Of a stretch of DNA of 64,000 nucleotides, positions 35,274 through 43,570 are shown piece by piece. Under the pieces are notes generated by a model. It did no database searches and was not told the DNA's origin. It saw only the letters and a list, made by a program, of their open reading frames with translations. Position numbers and translations under genes: made by a program. The DNA comes from Ectopseudomonas chengduensis (lineage in GTDB: Bacteria > Pseudomonadota > Gammaproteobacteria > Pseudomonadales > Pseudomonadaceae): assembly GCF_015712065.1 (NCBI RefSeq), contig NZ_JACFYZ010000001.1, positions 1 through 64,000 on the forward strand, read 5' to 3'. Each line of letters opens with the position of its first letter. Position 1 is the stretch's first letter.

Positions 35274-37760
35274 ATGCACGACCTGCTAGCCGATTACCCG
35301 CCGCCTAACGGTGCCTACCACGAATTGCTCGACGCCAAGGGCAACGTGCGCCCGCACTGGCGCCGCCTTTATGAACAACTGGCACGCAGCCGCCCGGAGC
35401 ACCTGGCGCAGCGCGAGGCCATGCTGGCGCGGCAGATCCAGGAAAACGGCGTTACATACAACGTCTACGCCGACCCCGACGGCGCCGACCGACCGTGGGA
35501 ACTGGACCTGCTGCCCAACCTGATACCGGCTGACGAGTGGCAGCAGATCGCTGCCGGCGTGGCGCAGCGTGCGACCCTGCTCAACCGCGTGCTGGCCGAT
35601 CTCTACGGCCCGCAGAAGCTGATCGCCGAAGGCCTGCTGCCGACCGAGCTGGTGTTCGGCCACAACAACTTCCTCTGGCCCTGCCAGGGCATGCAGGCGC
35701 CTGGAGGTACCTGGCTGCACCTGTATGCGGTGGATCTGGCGCGGGCGCCGGACGGGCGCTGGTGGGTCACCGCCGATCGTACCCAGGCGCCCTCCGGTGC
35801 CGGTTATGCGCTGGAGAACCGGCAGATCGTCTCCCGCGCCTTCCCCGAGCTGTACCGCGACCTGCGCGTGCAGTATCTGGCCAGCTTCTTCCGCACCCTG
35901 CAGGACACCCTGGCACGCCAGGCGCCGAGCGGTGGCGAGACGCCGCTGGTGGTGCTGTTGACGCCGGGGCGCTTCAACGAAAGCTATTTCGAGCACCTGT
36001 ACCTGGCGCGTCAGCTCGGCTACCCGCTGGTCGAAGGCAGCGACCTCACCGTGCGCGATGCCACCCTCTACCTCAAGACCCTGGCCGGCCTGCGTCGTGT
36101 GCACGCGGTGCTGCGCCGCCTCGACGATGACTACTGCGACCCGCTGGAGCTGCGCACCGATTCCGCCCTCGGCGTGCCCGGCCTGCTCGAAGCCGTGCGC
36201 CGTGGTCGCGTGCTGGTGGCCAATGCTCTGGGCAGCGGCGTGCTGGAGTCGCCCGGCCTGCCCGGTTTCTTGCCGGCGATCAGCGAGCACCTGTTGGGTG
36301 AGGAGCTGCTGCTGCCGTCCATCGCCAGTTGGTGGTGCGGTGAGCCGCCGGTGCTGGACGAGGCGCTGGAGAAACTCGACCAGTTGCTGGTGCGTCCGGC
36401 GTTCCCCTCGCAGAGCTTCACGCCGGTGTTCGGTCGTGACTTGGACGAGGCGCAGCGCGCCAGGCTGGCCGAACGACTGCAGGCACGCCCCTACGCCTAT
36501 GTCGCGCAAGCGCGGGCCAAGCTGTCGCAGGCACCGGTGTGGGATGGCAGCGGTTTGCAGCCGCGGGCCATCGGCATGCGCGTGTTTGCCGTGGCCAGTG
36601 CCGATGGCTACCGGGTGATGCCCGGAGGCCTGACTCGCGCGGCCGCCGAGGCCGATGCGGAGGTGGTGTCGATGCAGCGCGGCGGGGCGAGCAAGGACAC
36701 CTGGGTGCTCGGCACGCGGCAGAGCGGCGGCGAGCCCTGGCAGACGCAACGCACCCTGGGCACTGCCGACCTGGTGCGCAGCGACCCCTTCCTGCCCTCA
36801 CGCGTGGTGGAGAACCTGTACTGGTTTGGTCGTTACGCTGAGCGCTGCGAAGGCAATGCGCGCCTGCTGCGTATCATGCTGGCGCGCTACGTCGATGATG
36901 ATGACGACCCGCAGGCGCTGCAGAGCGCGTTGGCATTGGCGCAGGATTTGGGACTGCTGGCAGATCCCGAGGAAGGTGAACTGGCCGAGCGTCTGCTGCA
37001 GGCGCTGCTGGGCAGCGACTGGCCGGCCAGCCTGCGCTCCAATCTGCAGCGCTTGCAGTGGGCCGCTGGCAGTGTGCGCGGCAAGCTGTCCCAGGCCAAC
37101 TGGCAGGCGCTGGTGGAATTGCAGCGCGAGGCGCAGTTGCTTGAAGGCCAACCGGCCGACTTCGGTGAACTGCTGGATTTTCTCAACCGCCTGCTGATGT
37201 CGCTGGCGGCGCTGTCGGGCTTCGCCCTCGACGACATGACCCGCGACGACGGCTGGCGCTTTCTGATGCTCGGCCGCTATATCGAGCGTTTGCAGTTTCT
37301 CTGCGACAGCTTCGCCGGCTTCCTGCGCAGCGGTTCGGCCACCGACCAGTCGGCGCTGGAATGGCTGCTGGAACTGGGCAACAGCAGCATCACCTATCGC
37401 ACCCGTTACCTGGCCTCGGCGCAGTTGATTCCGGTGCTCGACCTGTTGCTGCTCGATGAGCAGAACCCGCATGCCGTGATCTTCCAGATGCGCACCCTGC
37501 TGCGCTCGCTGGAAGGGCTCAACGAACGTTTCGAGCTGCCAGCCGAGCGCTACCTGGTCTATCTGGAACAGCAGCTCACCGCCTTCAGCCTGGCCAGCCT
37601 GGAAAACCCGTTGTTCGGCCCCGGTAGTACCCGCGCGGTGCTCGAAGGTCTGGCCGATTTGCTGGTGGCCATCAGCGAGGCCGCTGGCGCGGTCTCCGAT
37701 CATCTCGGGCTGCGCTTCTTCGCCCATGTCGATGTCAGCCAGCGGACGCAATCCTCATGA
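35274..37760 (+). CDS. Circularly permuted ATP-grasp / alpha-E domain fusion
   Basis: 828 residues, two proteins in one. Residues about 45-480 are the circularly permuted ATP-grasp domain (DUF404/DUF407: NLIPADEWQQIAAGV, VFGHNNFLWPCQGM, VLLTPGRFNESYFEHLYLA, VANALGSGVLESPGLPGF). Residues about 505-815 are the helical alpha-E domain (LPSRVVENLYWFGRYAERCE, LLELGNSSITYRTRYL). In many genomes these are separate adjacent genes; here they are fused. ATP-grasp ligases join a carboxylate to an amine, so a peptide-bond-forming step is predicted. The stop overlaps the next transglutaminase start by 4 nt. Confidence 0.9.
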   Translation: MHDLLADYPPPNGAYHELLDAKGNVRPHWRRLYEQLARSRPEHLAQREAMLARQIQENGVTYNVYADPDGADRPWELDLLPNLIPADEWQQIAAGVAQRATLLNRVLADLYGPQKLIAEGLLPTELVFGHNNFLWPCQGMQAPGGTWLHLYAVDLARAPDGRWWVTADRTQAPSGAGYALENRQIVSRAFPELYRDLRVQYLASFFRTLQDTLARQAPSGGETPLVVLLTPGRFNESYFEHLYLARQLGYPLVEGSDLTVRDATLYLKTLAGLRRVHAVLRRLDDDYCDPLELRTDSALGVPGLLEAVRRGRVLVANALGSGVLESPGLPGFLPAISEHLLGEELLLPSIASWWCGEPPVLDEALEKLDQLLVRPAFPSQSFTPVFGRDLDEAQRARLAERLQARPYAYVAQARAKLSQAPVWDGSGLQPRAIGMRVFAVASADGYRVMPGGLTRAAAEADAEVVSMQRGGASKDTWVLGTRQSGGEPWQTQRTLGTADLVRSDPFLPSRVVENLYWFGRYAERCEGNARLLRIMLARYVDDDDDPQALQSALALAQDLGLLADPEEGELAERLLQALLGSDWPASLRSNLQRLQWAAGSVRGKLSQANWQALVELQREAQLLEGQPADFGELLDFLNRLLMSLAALSGFALDDMTRDDGWRFLMLGRYIERLQFLCDSFAGFLRSGSATDQSALEWLLELGNSSITYRTRYLASAQLIPVLDLLLLDEQNPHAVIFQMRTLLRSLEGLNERFELPAERYLVYLEQQLTAFSLASLENPLFGPGSTRAVLEGLADLLVAISEAAGAVSDHLGLRFFAHVDVSQRTQSS

Positions 37761-38650
37761 GCAGCGCGCTGTATCAGGTGCTTCACGACACCCATTACCG
37801 TTACTCGGCGCCGGTTTCCCTGGCCCAGCAGCTGGCGCACCTGTGGCCGCGTGACTGTCCCTGGCAGCGCTGCCACGAGCAGGAGCTGCGCATCGACCCA
37901 CAGCCCTGCCAGCGCCGCGACGGCTTGGACGTGTTCGGCAACCCGCTGACTCGCCTGGTGTTCGAGCGCCCGCACGAGCAGCTCAGCGTCAGCGCACGGT
38001 TGCGCGTCGAGGTGCTCACGCGTGCGCCGCTGGAGCTGGACGACTCGCCGAACTGGGAGGCCGCGTGCGCCGCGCTCAGCTACAGCGGTAAACGGATGGA
38101 GCCTGCGTTGCTGGAGGCGGCACGTTACCGTTTCGAGTCGCCCTACGTGCGCCTAAAGCAGGTGTTCGCCGACTACGCCGACGATTGCTTCACGCCGGGG
38201 CGCCCGCTGCTGCAGGCGTGCCAGGCGCTGATGCAGAAGATCTTCGACGAATTCAGTTTCGATGCCGAAGCCACTCAGGTGGCGACGCCGCTGCTGCAGG
38301 TGTTGGAGGAAAAGCGTGGGGTCTGCCAGGACTTCGCCCACCTGATGCTCGCCTGCCTGCGCTCGCGTGGCCTGGCGGCGCGTTACGTCAGCGGCTACCT
38401 GCTGACCCAGCCACCGCCCGGCCAGCCGCGCCTGATCGGTGCGGATGCCTCGCACGCCTGGGTGTCGCTGTATTGCCCGCGGCAGGGCTGGGTGGATTTC
38501 GATCCGACCAACAACGTGCGTCCGGCACTGGAGCACATCACCCTGGCCTGGGGCCGGGACTTCTCCGACGTGTCGCCGTTGCGTGGGGTGATTCTGGGGG
38601 GCGGCAGCCACGACCCGGAAGTGCAGGTGACGGTGCTGCCGCTGGGATGA
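37757..38650 (+). CDS. Transglutaminase-family protein (N-terminal BTLCP type)
   Basis: 297 residues. The bacterial transglutaminase-like N-terminal domain (about 1-110; LHDTHYRYSAPVSLAQQLAHL) precedes the cysteine-protease-fold core. The triad is EKRGVCQDFAHLM (Cys about 189), ASHAWVSLY (His about 233) and VDFDPTNN (Asp about 249). Its start overlaps the ATP-grasp gene. The set of a ligase flanked by two transglutaminase-like enzymes suggests one makes and the others trim or cross-link a peptide product. Substrate unknown. Confidence 0.9.
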   Translation: MSSALYQVLHDTHYRYSAPVSLAQQLAHLWPRDCPWQRCHEQELRIDPQPCQRRDGLDVFGNPLTRLVFERPHEQLSVSARLRVEVLTRAPLELDDSPNWEAACAALSYSGKRMEPALLEAARYRFESPYVRLKQVFADYADDCFTPGRPLLQACQALMQKIFDEFSFDAEATQVATPLLQVLEEKRGVCQDFAHLMLACLRSRGLAARYVSGYLLTQPPPGQPRLIGADASHAWVSLYCPRQGWVDFDPTNNVRPALEHITLAWGRDFSDVSPLRGVILGGGSHDPEVQVTVLPLG

Positions 38651-38654
38651 GGTT

Positions 38655-38687
38655 CGTGGGAGGGCGCGACAGGCGCATCTCCCATGG
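38655..38687. repeat. REP-like imperfect palindrome
   Basis: CGTGGGAGGGCGCGACAGGC and CATCTCCCATGG form an imperfect hairpin in the short gap between the convergent transglutaminase and azurin genes. It may serve as a terminator for either. Confidence 0.5.
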
Positions 38688-38699
38688 TTTGTGGCGGCC

Positions 38700-39149
38700 T
38701 CAGTCGACCAGGGCCAGACTGCCTTTCATCAGCGAGTAGTGGCCAGGGAAGGAGCAGAAGAAGCTGTAGTCTTCGCCTGCCGCCAGCTTGCTGACATCGA
38801 AGGTCACCGAAGTGCTTTCGCCACCGCCGATCAGATCGGTATGGGCGATCACACGCTCGTCGCCGGCCTTGAGGTAGCTGGCGTCCGGGCCGGCAGAGAT
38901 GCCGTCGGTAGCCACGCCGGGCATGTCGGCGGTCTTGCTCAGCACCCAGTTATGGCCCATCGCGGTCTTGGGCAGCGAGCCGGTGTGCTTGAGGTTGACG
39001 GTGAAGGTCTTGCAGCTCTTGCTGACGGAGATGGCCTGGGTGTTGAAGGTCATCTGATCGGTCGACTCGACATCCACCGCGCATTCGGCAGCCAGAAGCG
39101 GTGTGCTGGCGAGTCCAAGCAGCGCCAGCAGGGCAACGTTACGCAACAT
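38700..39149 (-). CDS. azu: Azurin (type 1 blue copper protein)
   Basis: 149 residues from the ATG at 39149 (GAGGAATCAAG before it). A signal peptide (about 1-20, ending PLLAA) precedes a mature protein of about 129 residues, the azurin length. The copper ligands are visible: His in AMGHNWVLS, then Cys, His and Met in [16 protein letters not shown]. The disulfide Cys pair (ECAVDVE and SKSCKTF) is present. It is a periplasmic electron carrier. The 389-bp region upstream contains two copies of a DnaA-box-like repeat element. Confidence 0.96.
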   Translation of the reverse strand: MLRNVALLALLGLASTPLLAAECAVDVESTDQMTFNTQAISVSKSCKTFTVNLKHTGSLPKTAMGHNWVLSKTADMPGVATDGISAGPDASYLKAGDERVIAHTDLIGGGESTSVTFDVSKLAAGEDYSFFCSFPGHYSLMKGSLALVD

Positions 39150-39240
39150 CTTGATTCCTCCAGTTTCTGATAACCCGGTCAGGTTTGAAGAGACTCGCAC
39201 AGCTGCCTGCGCTTATGGATGCGACCGAACGCCACGCCTG

Positions 39241-39279
39241 GTTATCCAGAAAAGCTGTGGATAATTCTGTGGGGAAGCT
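39241..39279 (+). repeat. DnaA-box-like 39-bp element, copy 1
   Basis: It begins GTTATCCAG. At +16 there is a perfect TGTGGATAA (39256-39264) and at +28 TGTGGGGAA, ending AAGCT. All six copies in the window align to this layout without gaps. Confidence 0.7.
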
Positions 39280-39433
39280 CTGCAATGCCCGCTCGAGGCC
39301 TGTTTCCGCGGGCTTTCTGGGTATCTGGTCAGCTTTTGCCCAGGCCACCTCCTCGCCACTGAAAAATGCTTTTAAATAAATTGCTTGAGCGAGAAGTCAA
39401 AGTTTCTGCACGTGCCTGGAAAGGCGCTGGCCG

Positions 39434-39472
39434 GTTATCCACGAAAGCCGTGGAGCAAGCTGTGGATAAGCT
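39434..39472 (+). repeat. DnaA-box-like 39-bp element, copy 2
   Basis: It begins GTTATCCACG. The +16 box is degenerate (CGTGGAGCA). The +28 box is a perfect TGTGGATAA (39461-39469), ending AAGCT. CCACG and CGTGG form a hairpin around AAAGC. Confidence 0.7.
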
Positions 39473-39538
39473 TGGGGGAAACCGGCCTCGACTGCGCCCG
39501 GCAAGGGGCGCAGACGATTGATGAGAAAGTGAGCGTTC

Positions 39539-40474
39539 TTAAGCGGACTGCGATTTGCGCAGGGCCTGCCACAGACGTGTGGCCAGATTGACCAGCGGTA
39601 CGCTGAGCAAGCCGGCGACGACACCCAGCAGGGCATTGAGCAGCGTCGGCACCACCGCCGAGAGCAGGAGACCGGCGTCGCGCGCGACCCATTCGGCGGC
39701 GTGATGCACGGCGCTTTCCACCGGCGGCAGGCCATGACTGAGGATGCCGCCGCCGACCATGAACATGGCCGCTGTGCCGATCACCGACAATGCTTTCATT
39801 AGCCAGGGGGCCAGGCGCAGGATGCCGCGTCCGCAGGCCTGGGCGAAGGCGCTGGTGCGCTGGCTGAGGTAGAGCCCAGCGTCGTCGAGCTTGACGATGC
39901 CAGCCACCAGGCCATAGACGCCGACGGTCATCAGTAGGGCGATGCCGCTGAGCACCAGCACCTGATTGAGGAAACTGGCAGTGGCGACGGTGCCCAGGGT
40001 GATGGCGATGATCTCCGCGGAGAGAATGAAGTCGGTACGCACGGCGCCGCGAATCTTGTCGCGTTCGAATGCCACCAGGTCGACGGCAGGGTCGGCGATG
40101 GCTTCCAGGTGTGCCTGTTGTTCGTCATCCTCATGCTTGTGCAGCAGTTTGTGCAGCAGCTTCTCGGCGCCTTCGTAGCAGAGGAACAGACCGCCGAGCA
40201 TCAACAAGGGCACCACCAGCCAAGGCGCCACGGCGCTGATCAGCAGCGCAGCCGGCACCAGAATCGCCTTGTTCACCAGCGAGCCCTTGGCCACGGCCCA
40301 GACCACCGGCAGTTCGCGATCCGCCTTGACCCCGGTGACCTGCTGGGCATTGAGTGCGAGGTCGTCGCCCAGCACGCCGGCGGTCTTGCGCGCGGCGATC
40401 TTGGTCATGGTGGCGACGTCGTCGAGTACCGTGCTGATGTCGTCGATCAGGGCGAGCAGGCTGCTTCCGGCCAT
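39539..40474 (-). CDS. DUF808 (YedI-like) inner-membrane protein
   Basis: 311 residues from the ATG at 40474, which gives the family's natural start [20 protein letters not shown]. Features: [22 protein letters not shown] (about 26-47), a conserved hydrophobic segment with [18 protein letters not shown] (about 90-110), a His/Asp/Glu-rich loop and four to six membrane segments towards the C-terminus. DUF808/YedI is a conserved membrane family without an established function. The C-terminus contains [13 protein letters not shown], a family hallmark. Confidence 0.88.
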   Translation of the reverse strand: MAGSSLLALIDDISTVLDDVATMTKIAARKTAGVLGDDLALNAQQVTGVKADRELPVVWAVAKGSLVNKAILVPAALLISAVAPWLVVPLLMLGGLFLCYEGAEKLLHKLLHKHEDDEQQAHLEAIADPAVDLVAFERDKIRGAVRTDFILSAEIIAITLGTVATASFLNQVLVLSGIALLMTVGVYGLVAGIVKLDDAGLYLSQRTSAFAQACGRGILRLAPWLMKALSVIGTAAMFMVGGGILSHGLPPVESAVHHAAEWVARDAGLLLSAVVPTLLNALLGVVAGLLSVPLVNLATRLWQALRKSQSA

Positions 40475-40540
40475 GTTGCGGCTTCCATGAGAGAGAGAAG
40501 CCGCAGAGCGTAGCATTGTGTTACATGTCTGCGTACAGGT

Positions 40541-41128
40541 TCAGACGGGCGCGCGATCCACCCACTTCGGCGCCGCGCTGGGGCGCCATTCGCTCAGGGC
40601 ATCGAGCAGGTTCTGCGGGTCGCCTGCGATCTGCAGCATCTCGCGGTGCTGTGGGCGAACGAAGCGCTCGGCGACCAGATGATCGAGGAAGTCGCCGAGT
40701 TTGCTGTAAAAACCGTTCACCTCCAGCAGGCCCAGCGGTTTGGCGTGGTAACCCAACTGGCCCCAGGTCCATACCTCGAACAGCTCTTCCAGGGTGCCGA
40801 GGCCGCCGGGCAGGGCGATGAAGGCGTCTGACAGTTCGGCCATGCGCGCCTTGCGTGCATGCATGCCGTCCACCACTTCCAGGCAGGTCAGGTTGCGATG
40901 GCCGATCTCGGCGCGCTCCAGGCTTTGCGGGATGATACCGATCACCTCGCCACCGGCGTTCAGCGCCGCATCGGCGACCACGCCCATCAAGCCGACGGCG
41001 CCACCGCCATAGATCAGGCGAATGCCGCGCTCGGCCAGGTGTTGGCCGAGCGCTTCGGCAGCCTCGCGGTAAACGGGACTGGCGCCAGGGCTGGCACCAC
41101 AGAAGACACAGACACTACGCAGGGACAT
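40541..41128 (-). CDS. LOG-family protein (cytokinin riboside 5'-monophosphate phosphoribohydrolase type)
   Basis: 195 residues. It has the lysine-decarboxylase-like Rossmann fold of LOG proteins: [15 protein letters not shown] (about 6-20), [18 protein letters not shown] (about 39-56) and the signature [20 protein letters not shown] (about 107-126). LOG enzymes release a free base from nucleoside 5'-monophosphates by hydrolysing the N-glycosidic bond. In bacteria that do not make cytokinin this is probably nucleotide metabolism. AAGGAG precedes the ATG. Single gene, same strand as its neighbours. Confidence 0.92.
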   Translation of the reverse strand: MSLRSVCVFCGASPGASPVYREAAEALGQHLAERGIRLIYGGGAVGLMGVVADAALNAGGEVIGIIPQSLERAEIGHRNLTCLEVVDGMHARKARMAELSDAFIALPGGLGTLEELFEVWTWGQLGYHAKPLGLLEVNGFYSKLGDFLDHLVAERFVRPQHREMLQIAGDPQNLLDALSEWRPSAAPKWVDRAPV

Positions 41129-41187
41129 GCAACGACTCCTTGGGTAAATGAGCCAAGGGTAACCAGCCGCTGCGCTCGCACCAAGTA

Positions 41188-41265
41188 TCAGTGCCGCGTA
41201 TCAATGCCGCAGGTGGCGCAGGCGTAACTGGCGAGCAATTGCTTGAGCAGATCATTGAGGTACAT
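41188..41265 (-). CDS. Possible 25-residue small protein with a CxxC motif
   Basis: ATG at 41265 and TGA at 41188-41190 define a 25-codon frame, [20 protein letters not shown] then five residues. AGGAAG lies 8 bp before the ATG. It is amphipathic at the start and ends with a CATC metal- or disulfide-type motif. It sits in the 236-bp gap between LysE and LOG. No family is recognised, and the evidence is only the good ribosome-binding site and plausible composition. Confidence 0.35.
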   Translation of the reverse strand: MYLNDLLKQLLASYACATCGIDTRH

Positions 41266-41364
41266 GGCGCGGCTTCCTGACGCAGGGACATGTGGTTCAG
41301 GCTAGTCCCGTTGCTGGCGCCGCGCCGTTAGATTGTTTCGATGATGTCGATAGTCGCGGCTCGC

Positions 41365-41979
41365 TCAGACCAGCTCCATCGCACTCATCCCGGCCAGACC
41401 CAGCAGTACCACGCCGCAGGCTGCGTAAGTCAGGCGGTGCCAGAGCAGCGACGCGGCTCGGCGAAACCAGTCCACCAGACCGGCGCAGATGAAGCACCAG
41501 AGCAGTGAAGAAACCATGAAGCCGGCGAAGAATACCGCCAGGTGCGTCGGCGTTGGCTGGGCAACGCCGATGGCGGCCATCGCCCCGCCCATGGCGGCCC
41601 AGTAGACGATGTTCTGCGGGTTGGTCAGCGACAGCGTAGCGCCCGCAGCGAATGCGCTACCGGCGGCGACCTGACCATCGTCGCTGGGTTGAGGCGGGCG
41701 ATGGGCGTCGCGCAGTGATTGATAACCGAGCCAGGCCAGGTAGAGCGCGCTGGCCAGCGTCAGCGGATAGCGAATCTGCGCGCTGTCGAGCAGCAGCGCC
41801 AGGCCGGTCAGGCCCAGGGCGGCCCAGGTGGCATCGCCCACCAGCGAGCCGATCTGTACCAACAATGCCGGTTTGTAGCCGTCACGCAGTCCGCGGCGCA
41901 GGGTTTCGCTGAACACGGCACCCGGCGCGGCGTTGAAGACGAAGCCGAGGAGCATGGCGGCGAGGAAGAAGCTGAACAT
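41365..41979 (-). CDS. LysE/RhtB-family exporter
   Basis: 204 residues with six predicted membrane segments. The family N-terminus is MFSFFLAAMLLGFVFNAAPG with AVFSETLRRGLRDGYKPALL, the usual G-x-x-x-G-rich first loop. LysE/RhtB proteins export amino acids or related small amines across the inner membrane using the proton gradient. The substrate cannot be read from sequence. AAGGA is 7 bp before the ATG. The 523 bp upstream contain four copies of the DnaA-box-like element. Confidence 0.9.
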   Translation of the reverse strand: MFSFFLAAMLLGFVFNAAPGAVFSETLRRGLRDGYKPALLVQIGSLVGDATWAALGLTGLALLLDSAQIRYPLTLASALYLAWLGYQSLRDAHRPPQPSDDGQVAAGSAFAAGATLSLTNPQNIVYWAAMGGAMAAIGVAQPTPTHLAVFFAGFMVSSLLWCFICAGLVDWFRRAASLLWHRLTYAACGVVLLGLAGMSAMELV

Positions 41980-42052
41980 GGAGTGTCCTTACAAGTGGAG
42001 GCAGGGAAGCCTGATGTTCATAGCAGGCGGCGTGCCAGACACTGATAATAAA

Positions 42053-42091
42053 GTTTTCCACGGGGTCTGTGGGTATCTCTGTGGGTAAGCT
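42053..42091 (+). repeat. DnaA-box-like 39-bp element, copy 3
   Basis: It begins GTTTTCCACG. The +16 box is TGTGGGTAT (42068-42076) and the +28 box TGTGGGTAA (42080-42088), ending AAGCT and followed by GGTGG. Confidence 0.65.
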
Positions 42092-42218
42092 GGTGGTGCT
42101 CCTCTGCTGACCTCGCCGTGCGTCGTTCAGGCCGTGCTGACGAATATTTGAGCAACGGAATTTTTCCTTTGTGCACAGGGGGTTGACAATTTAGAAGGGC
42201 TTTTTCGGGCGGTTGTAG

Positions 42219-42257
42219 GTTGTCCACGATGTCTGTGGATAGTTTTGTTGGTAAGCG
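42219..42257 (+). repeat. DnaA-box-like 39-bp element, copy 4
   Basis: It begins GTTGTCCACG. The +16 box is TGTGGATAG (42234-42242) and the +28 box TGTTGGTAA (42246-42254), ending AAGCG. Confidence 0.6.
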
Positions 42258-42359
42258 CTGTAAGCATTGCTGAGGGCTTCATAAGACGGGCCTTTTAGCG
42301 CTTTGCTGGTTTTTTGATCAGCGCCTTTGAAGGCTTGATCGAAAGCAAAGGCGGGTCGA

Positions 42360-42398
42360 GTTGTCCAGCATTTTCGCCGGCCGCTCTGTGGGCAAAGC
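42360..42398 (+). repeat. DnaA-box-like 39-bp element, copy 5 (degenerate)
   Basis: It begins GTTGTCCAGC. The +16 box is lost. The +28 box is TGTGGGCAA (42387-42395). It lies 2 bp from copy 6. Confidence 0.5.
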
Positions 42399-42400
42399 TG

Positions 42401-42439
42401 GTTATCCCCGGATTCTGTTGTCAGGTCTGTGGATAAGCT
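42401..42439 (+). repeat. DnaA-box-like 39-bp element, copy 6
   Basis: It begins GTTATCCCCG. The +16 box is degenerate (TGTTGTCAG). The +28 box is a perfect TGTGGATAA (42428-42436), ending AAGCT and followed by GGTGG. Confidence 0.6.
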
Positions 42440-42502
42440 GGTGGCAAGGCCATCAAGCGCCTGTCGGGCGGGCTCTAAAAGCAAGTGGCGAGTTGCTCGC
42501 CA

Positions 42503-43417
42503 TCATTGTGGCTGCAGCGCGCCGAGCTGTGTCGAGCGGCCGAGCAGCTGCAAGGCGCGATCCGGGTAGTCGGTGATAAGACCGTTGGCGCCCATTTCCA
42601 GCAATCGCCGCATTTCCGGTTGTTCGTTGATCGTCCACAGCTGTACGTGCAAGCCACGCGTCTGTGCATTGCGTATGAGGCGCGGGGTGGCCAGGGTCAG
42701 GCCGCTGTGCTGGGGAGGAATCTGCAGCACTGGATAGGAGGGCGACAGCAGGTCGCTCAGTCCCAGCCAATTGAGCGCCAGCAGCAGGCGCACCGAAACC
42801 GGCCCCGCCGAGGTGGCGACCTCCGGGCAGAGCTCACGAAAGCGTTTGAGGCTGCGCTCATGAAAGCTGCCGACGATGACCCGATCGAGTTGGTCATAAG
42901 CCGCCAGCATTTCGCAGAGCACAGCCTCCATGCCGACATCGGGCACCTTGATTTCGAGCGCCTTGGGGATCAATGGGAAGTGCTCGAACACCTCTTCCAG
43001 CGCGGCGATGCGCGTACCCTGGCCACGGTAGGGATAGCTCTGGCCACCATCGGCCGTCCATTTGTAGCCGGCATCGAGCGCTTGCAGCTCCGCAAGGCTG
43101 AAATGCGCGACCGGGCCCTGGCCATTGGTGGTGCGCTCCAGGGTTTCATCATGGATCACCACCAGCTTGGCGTCCTGACTCAGGTGCAGATCCATCTCCA
43201 GCATGTCGACGCCGAGGGCAGTGGCGCGTTCGAAGGCGAACAGAGTGTTCTCCGGCCACAGCCCCTTGCCACCGCGATGGGCGATCACCAGAGGGCGTTC
43301 GCCGAGGTCTTCGAGCACCGCAGGCATGCTCGCCTGACGGCTGGTCAGCGTCAGTACCAGCACGATGATGCCGATCAGCAGCAGTGGGACGAGCAGAAAT
43401 CGGGTGAAGCGCAGCAT
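42503..43417 (-). CDS. Glycerophosphodiester phosphodiesterase, membrane-anchored
   Basis: 304 residues from the ATG at 43417. The frame stays open upstream but that part runs through a REP element. An N-terminal membrane helix (about 5-25; FLLVPLLLIGIIVLVLTL) anchors a GDPD TIM barrel. The catalytic signature is VIAHRGGKGLWPENTLFAF (about 43-61), then EMDLHLSQDAKLVVIHDETL (about 73-92), with the His, Arg, Glu, Asp and His that bind metal and substrate. The family hydrolyses glycerophosphodiesters to an alcohol and glycerol-3-phosphate. Single gene, upstream of the 523-bp repeat region. Confidence 0.92.
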   Translation of the reverse strand: MLRFTRFLLVPLLLIGIIVLVLTLTSRQASMPAVLEDLGERPLVIAHRGGKGLWPENTLFAFERATALGVDMLEMDLHLSQDAKLVVIHDETLERTTNGQGPVAHFSLAELQALDAGYKWTADGGQSYPYRGQGTRIAALEEVFEHFPLIPKALEIKVPDVGMEAVLCEMLAAYDQLDRVIVGSFHERSLKRFRELCPEVATSAGPVSVRLLLALNWLGLSDLLSPSYPVLQIPPQHSGLTLATPRLIRNAQTRGLHVQLWTINEQPEMRRLLEMGANGLITDYPDRALQLLGRSTQLGALQPQ

Positions 43418-43491
43418 GGGCCGGGTCTCGAAAGCGGTTCGGGACTTTGTGCCCCAGCGCAGGGGCGTTGGCAAGTGCTGTGGTGGCGGTC

Positions 43492-43558
43492 GGTAAGGTG
43501 CGTCGCGCACTGCGGTGTCCACGACGAGTCGACATCGGTGCGCATGGCGCACCCTACC
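43492..43558. repeat. REP-like inverted pair (GGTAAGGTGCG family)
   Basis: GGTAAGGTGCGTCGCGCACT at the left is matched in reverse by GTGCGCATGGCGCACCCTACC's core at the right, with a 25-bp centre. It lies between hupE and the GDPD gene, just after the hupE stop. Confidence 0.6.
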
Positions 43559-43570
43559 GATTGCCGGCGC

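Larger units (their letters stand above)
39150..39538. other. Gene-poor interval upstream of azurin
   Basis: No coding gene was recognised in these 389 bp between the DUF808 stop and the azurin start (both minus strand). It contains two copies of the 39-bp DnaA-box-like element (39241-39279 and 39434-39472). An A/T-rich stretch at about 39360-39385 could hold promoter elements for azurin. Confidence 0.6.
41980..42502. other. 523-bp gene-poor interval with four repeat elements
   Basis: No credible coding gene was found between the GDPD stop and the LysE start (both minus). Four copies of the 39-bp DnaA-box-like element lie at 42053-42091, 42219-42257, 42360-42398 and 42401-42439. The stretch 42140-42200 is comparatively A/T-rich. 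Confidence 0.6.

Noticed and set aside
39241..42439. Chromosomal origin of replication suggested by DnaA-like boxes
   Set aside because: There is no dnaA, dnaN, recF, gyrB, rpmH or gidA gene and no clear A/T-rich unwinding region. The boxes are in a regular repeat element in two separate gaps.
39241..42439. CRISPR array
   Set aside because: Copies are unevenly spaced (2 bp to about 2.6 kb), imperfect, in two gaps, and no cas genes are present.
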